NCBI RefSeq assembly: GCF_043290135.1
Contig: NC_134705.1
Location: 98,706,239-98,770,238 of the forward strand
Length of the DNA stretch: 64,000 nt
From: Rhipicephalus microplus
Lineage: Eukaryota > Arthropoda > Arachnida > Ixodida > Ixodidae
Direction: 5' to 3'
Numbering within the stretch: the stretch's first letter is position 1; each line of letters opens with the position of its first letter. This document shows positions 30,195 through 41,400 of this stretch, one piece after another. The notes beneath the pieces were generated by a model, which was not told where the DNA came from, searched no databases, and was given only the letters and a program-made list of their open reading frames with translations. The translations under genes and the position numbers were made by a program.

Positions 30195-30322
30195 CACACA
30201 CACACGAACACGCACACACACACACACACACGCACGCACACACAGACATGCACACACACACGCACACACACACACGCGCGCGCACACACACACACGCACG
30301 CACACACACACACCACACACAC
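30130..30322. repeat. (CA)n microsatellite, interrupted
   Basis: About 190 bp of CA repeats with CG interruptions (CACACG) and a CACCACAC break near 30313. On the minus strand it is a (TG)n tail directly following LINE-C. The unit B counterpart 57103-57221 is pure. Confidence 0.95.
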
Positions 30323-30505
30323 GCACAAACTAGAATGTCACAAGCGTTCGACGAGGCGGGCCGATCGCCGAAATTTCAGGAGTGCCTTCGTCGCTTTTCA
30401 GCGAGAAGCTCCATTTTTCCGGCATCCCAAATTCATTTTTTCGGAAAGCGGCCGGACGTCGAGGTGCGTAAACACTGCTGACAAGGACTGTCTCTGACAG
30501 TTGTT

Positions 30506-31379
30506 TTAGGTACACTGACACAAATTATGGTCGATGGTTGTGTCAGAGCCGCAGTGGTCACACGCAGCACAGTCTGCATATACGATGCGGCAAGAAAAGG
30601 CGTTCGTAAAAAGACATCCCAAGCCCCATGCGATAAAAAACGGTTGTCTCAGATCTAAATAAACGCGATGGAATGGTAAGTCATTGGTTTGAGTCGACGC
30701 GGCAAAGACGGGTATGGAGAAACCTGGGCTTGATCCACAGAGACCTGGCGACATTGTGAGCGAGCGTGTTAATCCTTGCGGCTGCATCGTTTCTTGACAG
30801 TGTAATGGGATCTATGAAGATATTTTTGTTAGCATTCTTCGCTGCATCGTAGGCATGCTTGTTATCAATGATTCTGCAGTGGCCTGGTAATTATTGAAAA
30901 GTTACATTATGTCTTTTCTGTAGTACTTGTTGACACAGTTGTCTTGTTTCCCGTAAAAGTAGGTCATGAAACCCATGACGTAGTGCAGTTCGAACGCAAT
31001 ACACCGCTGGCTTTGAAACGGTGAAAATTCACCATTTTAGAGGTGCTTCTTGATCAATCCTGCGGAGCGCGCAGCGGAGGGTGGCGAGCTCTATGGTTAT
31101 CGCTGTTTTCATGTGAGACATTTGAAATCGGGTAGTTTTGGCTTTCGCTGGGAAGATCATGGGTCCTCGAACATTTATCGAACCATTCATATAAATTTTA
31201 ACGTGATGTTTGTTTTCTTCGTGCAGCATAAGTAGACTCAGCTGCTTCAAAGCTGTGTCGAGACATCCGCCTTTTTGCGAATTCCTGACATGGCCTAGTG
31301 TTCGTTCGAATGGTCCAAACACCAAGGGGGTGTCAGGATAAGTTGCGGAATTGTGTGGGCAGCTGGAAGGCGCTACCAA
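30506..31379 (-). pseudogene. LINE-C RNase H remnant and CCHC tail, second copy
   Basis: RNase H remnant around 31200-31050 (HVKIYMNGSINVRG where the family has IYTDGS; Asp lost, Asn instead). The tail at 30787-30506 carries CAACDHCGSDTTIDHNLCQC, a C-x2-C-x-n-H-x4-C finger. Frames are broken between the two. Confidence 0.65.
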
Positions 31380-31488
31380 TAGCTGAATATTCTCTCACAG
31401 AAAGGCAAATTTGGTCGGTCTTCAGCAGGCAAAGCAATGTGGTGGGCAGAGATGCGAGCAAGAAGCCTAATATGCGCTCGAAGTACCC

Positions 31489-31752
31489 CTAGAGAAATGT
31501 GCGTTGTGGCCGGATGATCTTTGGTGATGGTAATGACATCTGCTGTAGATGTGCAGCGTGGTAGTCCAAGACAAATTTTGAGTGCCTGGCCTGGGCGTTT
31601 TTGATTGTGCCGATACTACTTTTGCAGGCGTTCGTCGAAACTGGCAAGCTGTACCGCAGGTACTCCCGCAACAACGTCCTGTATAGCTGCAACATTGCGC
31701 GTACTGGTGTGCCCCACTTATTAGGGGCGAAGCTCCTTATAGTGGCACCCAT
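31489..31752 (-). pseudogene. LINE-C thumb/connection, second copy
   Basis: Frame with VRAMLQLYRTLLREYLRYSL, then PVSTNACKSSIGTIKNAQAR, the post-RT connection found at the same place in the 58380-58751 copy. The 5' part is cut at 31716 by the inserted tick repeat and resumes at 32699-32870 (HRFLGVTIIQSLCCSTHVAT; the family K-F-L-G-V block). Confidence 0.65.
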
Positions 31753-32698
31753 TCGTCCCCTGTAGTATGTAACAAGTATAACATTTTGACCTCCAAGGTG
31801 GTGCCGGGGAGAGACTTCTGTGCGTTGTTGAACAATAAAAAATAGTGCTCAATGTACATGTCAATGGCTGCTAATGGGGAATGAGAGACAGGAACATTTG
31901 GCTTTTAGTTAACGCGCAGGCTGCGATCACCATTAGCAGCCATTGGCATATACATTGAGCACTATCTGACAAGAAAGGGTTGCTACGTTATACTCGCTGC
32001 GTGCATCCTCCTTCGCTTTAGAAAGGTTTAGCGTGCGTTGAGCCGCAGTGCCATGAAATGAACTTTTATATACCATGAATGAACTCGAGGTGGTTGAAAA
32101 TGAGAAGTAGATGCGAAGCGTAAGCCGTAAGAAAGTAAAAGCCGAACTCTCCGCCTCTCATTTCCCATTAGCAGCCATTGGCATGTACATTGAGCACTAT
32201 CTGACTGAAAAATTTGCTACGTCATACTCACTGGGTGTAACCTCCTTGGTTTTCGAAAGGTTTAGCGAGCGTTCGGCCGCAGTGCCATGAATACAGTGAA
32301 CTAGTATATACCATGAACTCGAGGTGGTTAAAGGTGGGAAGTGGACCCGAAGCGCAAGCCGTAAGAAAGTGTGCGTGTGCCAACCCTTGCTTAGTCCTTG
32401 GAATGTCCGCTGGATGGCGGTGCTTCTATATGGGGAATATATGATGAAAAGATGCGAGATGGTGGCACTTGGAGTGTTGAATAGATGAACGAACGGACAC
32501 ATAGACAGATGCATGGATGGACGCAGGGGCGGCTGCATGGGCGAACGGAGGGGCGGACGCACGAACAGACGCACGCACGGACGGGCTGATGGACGCACGG
32601 ATGGTCACACTGACGGACGCATGGACGGACGGAAGCAAGAACGAATTCACAAACGAATTCTTCGCCCCACTCTTACCATTCAGTTCATGGATATGCTG
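31716..32698 (-). mobile_element. Tick interspersed repeat with GGGGCGAAG ends, in LINE-C
   Basis: A 0.98-kb insertion in LINE-C, absent from the LINE-C copies at 1 and 58554 (which read CCCACTTTTTTCCTCC across the site). The left end is TTAGGGGCGAAGCTCC and the right side contains CTTCGCCCCAC, an inverted GGGGCGAAG pair. It is the reverse complement of the families at 11837-12515 and 47230-47975. It includes an internal ~231-bp tandem duplication (about 31936-32166 and 32167-32397) and a 12-bp minisatellite (32480-32640). No coding capacity. Confidence 0.7.
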
Positions 32699-32869
32699 CC
32701 ATTTTTTTTTCTCCGAGGAATCTAAAAAGTTTGGAGATGGCTGTTTGGCGCTTCTTTAAAGTGGCCACATGGGTGCTACAGCAGAGACTTTGAATAATAG
32801 TGACCCCCAAGAACCTGTGTGCGGGTGTAGCAGAGAATTTTTCTATTGATGCTGAAGAGATATGGCGAC

Positions 32870-33955
32870 ATTGCCTTCCGCGTGCACGCAACCAACGCTG
32901 ATTTGTCTGAACAGATCTCGAGGCTTATTTGCAAAGGTACGTCGATATTGAATTTGCTGCTTTACGAAGTCTCGCACGCATCTGCGGACGTGTTCCACCA
33001 GATGTCCAAACACCGATATCGCCTGCGTAGGTAGATATATGCACAGGCTCTGGTATAGTTCCCACGAGGCTGATCATAACTAGATAGATCAGTGTGGAGA
33101 TGTATACACCACCTTGGGGAACATATGTAACGGTCAGCGGTCAGCCCATCATCAGTTTTCATTAACAATGACTGATCTAATATGAAGGTAGCAACAAATG
33201 CAGCGGTACACTCGCTCAACCAAGCCAACTGACTCGAGGGCGTCAAGTATGGCCTCACGATAGATATTATCATAGGTTACTTTGACATCCAAAAACAATG
33301 CTACAGATAGCCGTCGGCTCATTTTCTGGTGTTGTACGTAAGTCGTCAGGTCAATGACGTTGTCAATGGAGCTACGAAGATGACGAAAGCCGGTAATGGC
33401 ATCTGGATATACTGTGTAGCGCTCTAAGTACCGCTCGACCCTTACAAGAATCATTCGCTCTATCAGCTTGCCCAGGAATCTGGCCAGTGCAGTCGGTCCG
33501 TAAGAAAACAGCTCTAGAAGCAATTTTTTCAGGTCTGAAGAATGGAAACAAACGGCTTGTTCTCTTTTCTCAGGGAAGAGCACCAGCTCTGCAAGGCTCA
33601 TTGAACTCGCCCAGTAAAGCACTACGTGCAAGATTAGTTAGGTTGCATATCAGCAGTATAAGATACCATCTTGCCCAGGTGACGACGATCGATTACAAGA
33701 AGTGAGGAACAATGAGAACGACGAGAACACACATGGACGACGGGGAACGACGGTAACACCCATGCGCAATTTGAACGCGCGAGTGTCAAGAAATACCCGA
33801 CATCGATTGCGTCGACCCAACGAAGGTATAGAATAAATCTCAGTTTTAAGAAAAACCTCACATAGGCAACGTTGGCTCTCCCGACGAATGCAGATAATCA
33901 ATTTCAGGGTCCCAGCAGGAATGTAACCCAAGCATTCTGGGTGCGAGCGAAGCAT
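32870..33955 (-). pseudogene. LINE-C reverse transcriptase, second copy
   Basis: Decayed RT. Blocks: SPGQDGI near 33680; LELFSYGPTALARFLGKLIE; VALFLDVKVTYDNIYREAIL (motif A with LFLD, so the catalytic Asp is present, unlike the other two copies where it is Asn); TADRYICSPRWCIHL (degraded R-G-V-P-Q-G block). The YADD block near 33040 reads AYIYLRRRY and is lost. Several frames. Confidence 0.75.
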
Positions 33956-33960
33956 TTTGC

Positions 33961-34349
33961 CACAGAGATACGCCAGGTCTCGGATATACTTTGCAAATAG
34001 ACGCTAATTGTCGTAAAACATCAATAGTAGTTGCAGTGCTGCCTACCCAAGTTTATAAACATTACTTATGTACTGTTTTGATACAGCCGTCAAGTTGAGC
34101 TAACGTCAGATGTGGTTACTTGCCATAAGCTGCAGTTGATTTATGTCGCAGTGTCGAGGGCCAGCATCTTAGCGAGCATCAGCGCTTCATATCACCTTTG
34201 GGATTGCTAATACGCATGTTTCAGTGGGCATCGTTGCGCAAGTGCAAACAACTGGTTTTATAAACATCTGCAACTCTTCAACCTATGTCTCTGTGTGTGA
34301 CATTTGTGCATTGTTTGATCGTCATTGCTTGACGTGTCGCTCAATAAAA
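33961..34349. other. Non-coding spacer between LINE-C and PLE, unit B
   Basis: Homologous to 1320-1700. No gene seen; AATAAA-type signal near 34343. Confidence 0.5.
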
Positions 34350-35290
34350 CAATCACAACACTGTCAACTTTCATCCCGATGCTTCGCATAACGTCGATTT
34401 CCAGGTACGTGGGATCTGTAGAATTCTTTTGTTGTCTACTGCCTGTTTGTGCGAGAGGGTGTGCAAATGTATTGTAATAGAACTTGTTGGGCTTGTTGGT
34501 ACATTTATAAAAGTTAATTCGAGGCATCGGGTGCGTTTCTTTCATGACTTGCTCCACGTGGTTCACTACAGTCTTATTGCGCAATGGTTGGCTGCTCAAC
34601 ATATTCGATTGCTTAGGCAGCAACAGGGCGTACCCACAGAAATGAGGTGGAAGCAGGTCCTGAACCCACTGCTCCAGGTGTTTCATAAGCAGAAAAGGGA
34701 AGAACGGAGGCGCATTGTGATGCTACAGGACGCTAACATTCTGGCAGAGATCGAAAGATGGCTTCGGAAGGAACCAAATTTTGCCGTTGCACCTCGCATT
34801 TCTGCCCATGAACTTGTCGGACTAAACAGGGAATATTCTGCGAAGGCCAATCAAGACCGGGACAGATAGATGCCTACAAGATGGTATGAACTGTTTATCG
34901 AAATGTGCACCGCCGGATCAAGATAGACCTAAAATTAAAGACATAAATAACATCGTGTTGTTTTTTAGAGACCACAGATTAACGTTAATGCTAGCCGACA
35001 AAGAAGGTTGCTTTGTGGTCATGCCTGAGGGAGCATAGAAAGAAAAGGCTTTAGCGGCTATCAAGAACTTTCGTCTGTTAAGTTGAGAGCGACTCGCGTT
35101 AAGTCTAAGTTCGCTGATTTTTGCAAGAATGCGGGGCTTACAATGTTAGCTAAGGATATAAAGAACAGCAGAGGAAGTAAACTCAACGTTTTTTGCTCGG
35201 CCAAGACACACAAACCAGATCTACCTTTTCACACTATTGTTAGTGAAGGAGGGAGATTAACGTTAGCATATTTCTTCAGAGCAAGCTGAA
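34350..35290 (+). pseudogene. PLE RT N-terminal part, unit B (uninterrupted site)
   Basis: Same domain as 1784-2597, open 34429-34869, then stops and frameshifts. Blocks: HELVGLNREYSAKANQDRD; LADKEGCFVVMPEGA then a stop; FCSAKTHKPDLPFHTIVSEG, which runs across the site occupied by the DNA transposon in units A and C. The transposon was therefore never here, or left without a footprint. Confidence 0.8.
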
Positions 35291-35297
35291 GAATCTC

Positions 35298-35780
35298 GTG
35301 GTGAATGACCTTTTCCATACAAAGGGCTCAAGTGATGTGTGCGACTTTTCGTGGTCTCGTGATACTACAGGCAACGCCTTTTCAGTGGATGTTGTAGATC
35401 TGTATTATTCCGTGCCACGTGGCAAGCTTCTAGCCTCTGTAAAATTCTGCATAGAAGAGATTGGCGTATATTTTATCAATGACGCAGGCGTCAGTGTAGA
35501 CAATTTTTTATGACTTTTAGAAATTTATCTCAATGTAACTTTTATAACGTTTGACGAAAAGCCCTTTCATCAGCGGTAGGGAATCTGCATCGGTGCCCGT
35601 GTCGCGCAGGTTCTTTGCGATATTTTTTTTACAGATGTAGATAGGGAATCGGAGAATGTTTTAAAGGGGGGGGGGGCTTACAGGTTTTTAAGTACGTTGA
35701 CAGTTTTTTAACTTCCTTTAGATTAGCATTGTGATACATTCCCTGATTTTAATTTAAACATTATTATAAAACTAGGATGT
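35298..35780 (+). pseudogene. PLE RT palm, unit B
   Basis: Motif A FSVDVVDLYYSVPRGKLL is intact; GICIGARVAQVLCDIFF follows after a stop. The catalytic block reads KYVDSFLTSF, with the same Asp-to-Ser change as unit A. A run of G residues near 35667-35676 adds frame slippage. Tract 35325-35662 is about 99% identical to 6410-6745. Confidence 0.8.
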
Positions 35781-36471
35781 GGGCTTCTGTTTACTGTTAA
35801 GTTGCCACAAGAAGCTTGTCTGCAGGTTTTAGACTTAAGCATCACGTGGATCGATGACCATTTTTGCTGGTCTTACCAACCTCGTGCATGTTGAGAACGA
35901 GTTTGTCCGTACGATTCTGCCCAGTCAAAGATAGGGAAGAGAGCGTTGCGTCACTTTCCTTGGAATCAGCGCTAAAGAGGTCGTGCCGACACAGCATGAA
36001 ACTTAGTTTCCTCAATCAGGTGAGCCGATAAGAGGCTGCTGGTTTCCCTCGATCGGTTAATACGGCCGTTGCTGAATCACTTCTGCAGAAGTTTAAACGT
36101 GGAACACGGGAAGCGATGACTGCTACCCAGCCCTTTAGGATTAGGCCACGAGTTGTGCCATATATCTATAAGTTCTCGCACAACCTTGGGAAGGCGCTAC
36201 GGTCGCCAGTGGGAGCAAACGCATGTCACATCGGCTCCGTCGATTTGTGAATGTTTCCGGAGGTTTTTCGAACTCTACCCTTAAAAGTGGCACACCATCG
36301 GAGAGATCAAGTCATCGCGAACCAATGGATACCAGCTTTTTGGGTTATCGTGAGCTTTACGAGCTTTAAGGCTTGTAAACTTCAAGAACTATATGAGGGA
36401 GCGTCTAGGCCTAACGGTGGTAGGCCTGGCGCATACCTTGTCTAACTCGAAGATCGAAAGAACAGCCCAGA

Positions 36472-38497
36472 TGGACGTAGACGTGGCAGTGACAGGGGAA
36501 GCCACGGGCTACAACTCTGAACAAACAAAAAGCGTTTTCATGAATGAAGACGAAGACGCTGACAGCGTTGCAGATGGCTGGTTTGAAGTTACACGAAAAA
36601 AAGAGGACGTGCGCGCCAAAACAAGGTGTTGAGACAAGAAGACGCCCGTTCACCAAGCCCGATGTGCCAAGGCCGCCGAAGCATTGTCAGCAAGGTTCAA
36701 CGAGCAAGCAAGATGCCCGGACTGACCAGGGACGATATCAAGGTAGTTGTTCGACCGAGGGATGGGCTTAATATAAGGAGCACGTGCGGTGCGAGTCTTG
36801 ATGAGGCGATACGCAACGAAACAGGAGTGGATGACGACGAGATGATCACAATCTGCCCCGACCCCACGCAAATCATTTTGGTGATAAGCACATCGGAGGA
36901 AAGCACAGCGACGAAAATCGCCAAGATGAAAGTTTTGACTATCAACGGAAAGAGGTACGAAACGAACGCATATGTTTGAGTGCCTGAAAATATGACAAAA
37001 AGAATCATACGAAATGTCCCTCTTAAATATAATCAAGATCAGCTCGTAGAAGCACTGGTGAACACAAGAAACCCCTCTCTAACGTATGCGAAGAGGCTCG
37101 GTAGTACGACAAACGTGATACTGCTCTATGAAGGAAACCGAGTTCCTTCGTGGGTTTACTTCAACAGCGTTATGGTAAGAGTATCTCTGTACCGAAAACA
37201 GATAGACTTCTGCAAGGAATGTGGCAGGCTCGGCCACAGATCTGACGTGTGCCCAAGACCAGATATCAAACTCTGCCCAATTTGTGAATTAAGAAACCCC
37301 ATCAGTGGACACGAGTGTACGCCCCAGTGCCGAATATGTGGTGAGGCGCACCACTCGGCTGACTTGATGTGCAAGGCTAAATACAAGGTGCCGCACATAG
37401 TGAAGCAGAGAAGGTGGAAGGCCAGGTTCAGAGATTTCCAAGAGCGAACCCCGTCACCATTGGATAGCAATGCTGGTGCGGTAGAAGGAGGCCGCCCTAG
37501 TCGCTCGAGATACAGAACCCGCTCCCAAAAGGTCATGGGTCGTTCAAACCGATCCGGATCCCCCACGCCGGTAAAAAGACAGCGCAAAAGTCGTAGTACG
37601 AGCAGATGTCGGAGTCAGAGCAGAAGCCGTAGCGAGAACCGACACCACCCCCAACAAGACATAGGAGGGGCCACACCTGGCAGGAAACCGAAAGAGCCGC
37701 GCAAAATCACCTGGCGTGACATAGTCACGGAAACAAAGGCGGACTCCGCACATGAGCACCCTCTCTCCGGCCGCCCGCGGGCAGCCGCCGACCCCGGCTT
37801 GGCAGCGAGGACGGAGAACATGGCGAAAGAGAATAGGGAGCATAGACAAGAGTTGGCCAAGGCCAGAAAACAGAATAAAAAATCAACGCGGAAAATTGAG
37901 GAACTACAACAGACACTGAACGAAATCCTCAAGCGAATCGGAGGACACCCCGCAGAGACCCCATCCTCTGGCGCCTCCTCGTCCCATAGAGCTGCCCATG
38001 AACGCGACACAACTTCAGCAGTAGGAGGCGGGGACACGGACATGGGCTGTGGACGTGAATATGAAGCACCAGTGGCGGTGGGCTTTAAGCGTAAGAGCCC
38101 AAACGATTCTCAACATTTCGAAGGCGCTGTAAATCACTCACAAGAATCGAAGCGGGCACCACCGGCAGGCCAAAAGATAGGCGTGATCGAAGAAATGGTA
38201 GACAAACTAACCAGCAAGACAGAGCGACTGTTTGAGACGCTCCTCATTCGGCTGAACGAGTCTGACGCCGAAAGGAAAGCACAGTATGCCGAGGTCAATA
38301 ACCAACTTGCGGCCGTGAAAAAGCGCATCGAATATCTGGAACGCGGGACGGCGCAGTTGCAGCAACAGGGACAAGGCCACGACGAATTAGGAGGGGACGC
38401 ATCCACCATTCTCAACAGAACCAGCAATGTCAACACCACCCACACTGAAAAAGGAGAGACGCACGGGCAGTCGCGTTCTCCCGACGCCTTTGAATAG
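36472..38497 (+). pseudogene. LINE-G2 ORF1 (gag-like), one stop and one frameshift
   Basis: ATG at 36472 (MDVDVAVTGEATG); the frame shifts near 36620 into ASKMPGLTRDDIKVVVRPRD (matching LINE-G1), meets TGA at 36977-36979, and is then open for 505 aa to 38497. Zinc knuckles in order: CKECGRLGHRSDVC, CPICELRNPISGHEC, CRICGEAHHSADLMC. They are followed by an Arg/Ser-rich stretch (SRSTSRCRSQSRSRSE) and two coiled coils (EELQQTLNEILKRI; AEVNNQLAAVKKRIEYLE). This is the most complete ORF1 in the window. Its likely role is to coat element RNA. Confidence 0.85.
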
Positions 38498-38529
38498 CAA
38501 CCATGGCTGCATCCCGCAAGTTTGTCGGC

Positions 38530-39110
38530 AGGCGCATCGTATGACAATGGAACTGCAGGGGCTTCAAAAACAAAAAAGCTACAATGGTGCAATATATGAA
38601 AACTCTCTCGAAAAGCAAACTTCCCGACGTCATTGCTTTGCAAGACCCTTTCGACCGGGCTCAGCTACTAGGCTATGTGGCATGTGGCTCTCCGTGTAAA
38701 TGCACGCGGAAGGACATAAAGGTGTGTACCCCAGTTTAGAGAGGAATGGCCTTTATCTACCACTCACTTGATATCAGCGAGGAGTTGGACATAGACCACA
38801 ACCTGATTGAGGTCGTGCCCTGCATTTGAAACCAGAAGACCGGCCTATTCGTGCTTAACGTGTACAGCCCCCCTTCTAAAAGAGGCCTCACGCACAACTT
38901 TGGCGCCCTTTTTCGCGAAGCGATGGCGAAGGCCGTCTGCAGTCCCCTCTTAATCTGCGGAGACTTCAATGCACTGCTCACGCAATGGGAATATGGAGCT
39001 GACTCACCCAAAGGGAAGAGGCTAGCCGAACTGATAGACGAGCTTGGCTTGGTTTTACTCAATGAACTGGCATCGCACACCCGGATTGGATAGGGCGCAT
39101 GCCGCGACAC
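38530..39110 (+). pseudogene. LINE-G2 AP-type endonuclease
   Basis: Blocks: QWNCRGFKNKK (N), VIALQDPF (usual Q-E replaced by Q-D), FVLNVYSPPSK, LLICGDFNALLTQWEY (GDFNA), GKRLAELIDELGLVLLNE, HTRIG followed by TAG at 39091-39093, then DTSPDLSLWS. Several stops (for example TAG near 38736, TGA near 38827). The SDH block is not clear. Confidence 0.8.
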
Positions 39111-39201
39111 GTCCCCTGATCTCTCCCTTTGGTCAGACGCGGGCGCGATCACCTGGTAAAACACCTTTGAGGATCTGGGGAGCAACTGCAGAGTCCTGTT
39201 C

Positions 39202-39891
39202 ATGACAATGGGAGAGGATAGAGGCAAAATGGACGGCTGCCAAAAAGCTAGAGTCGTGCACTGGGACAAGTTTCGAGAGCAAAGAGAACGAGAGAAGCAG
39301 GTAGGGCCGATCGAGTATACCGGGGAATGGTGCAGGGAACTACTCGCGGACGTAGAAAAAACTACAAAAGAAATAGAATGGCCAGACAGGCGAAAAGAGC
39401 CTGAAAATGGCGGCAGACCCTGCGGAAGCATCGATGACAGCGTTCCCGAGCCATCCAGGGTGGACAGCCGGCTTGAGCATCTTGTAGAGGCCGAGAAATC
39501 TATGAAGCGAACAGCAAGTCAGCAAAAACTGAACAGGAAGATACGCAAAAAGATTGCCGAGATCAACCGACAGATTGAGGCCCACAGCGTTCGACTGTGC
39601 GAACAGGAATGGCAGGAGCTGTGCGATACGATGGATGGAAACTTGAGTGCAGGGCGCACATGGAAGATTCTCAGGCACCTGCTGGATCCAACCAGCACGA
39701 GAACGGCGACTCATGTCCAGATGGCCAAGCTGCGACACAAGTACAAAGACGACCCGCAGGCCTTCGTGGAGGAAATCTTCCAGACGCACCTCACTCGCCC
39801 GGCAGGCGAGAGTCACATGGAATACTGTGGGGCTCCCAACGAGGAACTAGACGCGGAATTTTTCATGCAGGAAATTAGAGCAGTCCTCTAG
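39202..39891 (+). pseudogene. LINE-G2 EN-RT linker
   Basis: 229-aa open stretch, charged and helical (VVHWDKFREQREREKQ; KKIAEINRQIEAHSVRLCEQ), the usual I-group linker between endonuclease and RT. It ends in the GRTWKILRHLLDPTSTRTAT block homologous to the LINE-G1 linker (MLKHLIDPDNTKSA) and stops at TAG 39889-39891. Confidence 0.75.
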
Positions 39892-40960
39892 CTACTGAAG
39901 AATAAATCGGCACCCGGTCCTGACAAGATCACCAACCCAATTCTGAGGAACCTGAATGATGATGCCATCGAGAAGCTACGCCAGTATATCAACGCATGCT
40001 GGAAGGAAGGCCGTATTCCACAAGAATAGAAGACAGCGGATGTCATACTAAAACCCAAGCCAGTTAAACCACTTGAGGTTCAAAATATGAGGCTGATATC
40101 TCTGACGTCCTGCATCGGGAAAATCATGGAGCACGCCTGCCTCAACAGGGTGATGACAATTCTCGAAAAGCGGGATGCCTTCGGCACTCACATCATCGGT
40201 TTCCGCAAAGAACTTTCGACACAGGATGCTATGCTGCGAATCAAGGAACAGGTCATTAACGCACCAAGCACGCACGTGCGCGCCCTGCTCGGGTTAGACC
40301 TCAAAAGCACCTTGGATACAGTAAAACATGCTGCCATTTCGGACAAGATCAGCCAACAAGGTCTTGGTTCAAGGTTTCACCGGTACGTCAGCAGCTTCCT
40401 GACCGGACCCAAGGCGACGGTGAAGGTCGACGGCGCCCCACAACGAACAGTTGACAGGGGGGGTGCGGGTACGCCACAGGGCTCGGTGGTCTCTGCCATG
40501 CTTTTCAACCTCATCATGATCGTACTACCGGACCGTCTCGACGCAATAGAGGGCATCAATCACACGATTGACGCGGACGACATCACCGTGTGGATCGCAG
40601 CGATTACGAGCGTTGGTGAAACGCAAAAGAGAATGCAGCAGGCCGTCCGTGCCGTGGAGCGGCACCTCGAAGGCACGGGACTCTGATCTCCCGATAAATC
40701 GGAAATACTCCTGAATAGACCACGGATGAAAGGACCTCACCCACAGGCTGTGCTGGACGACCGTCGCTTGGGCATCCGCGTCATGACGAAGGAGGGGACC
40801 CAAATACCAACGGTGTCCAAAATGCGATTGCTCGGCCTGTGACTGGAAGAGAACGGTGCGAACCACGAGCTGGTAGCACGACTGCCAAAGAAAGTGGCCG
40901 CTGCAACGCACCTTGTGCGTCGGGTAGCGAAAAAAAGAAAAAGGGCTAAAGGAACACAAC
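39892..40960 (+). pseudogene. LINE-G2 reverse transcriptase
   Basis: RT blocks: KSAPGPDKITNPILRNLND; ADVILKPKPVKPLEVQNMRL then ISLTSCIGKIMEHA; IIGFRKELSTQDAMLRIKEQ; ALLGLDLKSTLDTVKHAAIS (motif A, A-F-D reads T-L-D); GTPQGSVVSAMLFNLIMIVL; NHTIDADDITVWIA, where Tyr of YADD is Asp. Open 40087-40686 (199 aa), with stops at 40026-40030 and 40684-40686. The two catalytic Asp residues are present. Confidence 0.85.
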
Positions 40961-41400
40961 GTGACGAAGTTAATACATACGTATGCGCTGAGACACCGCC
41001 GCGTATGCCGCGTATGTCGCCGCTTATGCCGACTGGAACAGAAGCGAAACCGAGAAGCTGAACGCGGCGATTCGTCGAGCGTTCAAGGTAGCCCTGGGTG
41101 TGCCCCAGTACATGAAAACCCGTCGGCTTCTGGAGCTGGGTGTGCACAACACCCTCGATGAGATAGCAGAAGCGCAGAGGATCGCGCAGCACGAGAGGTT
41201 GTCTGGCACAAGAATGGGAAGACGCATTCTCGATCTGCTTGGGATTTGATATCACGAGGCGGGTGGTCTGAACGAAGCATTGCTACCGGAAGTAAGGGAC
41301 GCCATACTGACAGAAAACATCCCCAGGAACATGCACCCCCTTCACGACTTGCAACGACGCAAATGCAGAGCTGCAGCAATCCTGAAGGCGCATGGAAGCC

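Larger units (their letters stand above)
1..31662. repeat. Tandem segmental repeat, unit A
   Basis: First unit of a head-to-tail array. Position 1 aligns to 31663 and 58554, and the order and strand of all core elements (LINE-C, PLE, LINE-B, minisatellite block, tick repeat, LINE-D, LINE-E 3' end, satellite, CA tract) repeat in unit B. Removing the private insertions 2598-6310, 15932-20312 and 22775-28524 with their TSDs leaves about 17.80 kb. Unit limits are arbitrary, because the window starts inside LINE-C. Seen by direct comparison; that the units arose by duplication is inference. Confidence 0.85.
30323..33960 (-). mobile_element. LINE-C, I-group LINE, second copy
   Basis: Minus-strand LINE spanning the unit A/B junction and containing an inserted tick repeat (31716-32698). 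From 5' to 3': RT (33955-32870), thumb (32870-32685 and 31740-31489), RNase H (31379-31029), CCHC tail (30787-30506), and a 3' end CGCTTGTGACATTCTAG abutting the (TG)n tract. Decayed by frameshifts. More diverged from the 57222-59880 copy than the window-start copy is. Confidence 0.75.

Noticed and set aside
30028..30333. Open frames rich in Cys-Val or His-Thr over the CA tracts (also 56996-57221)
   Set aside because: Simple translation of (CA)n/(TG)n in several frames; not genes.
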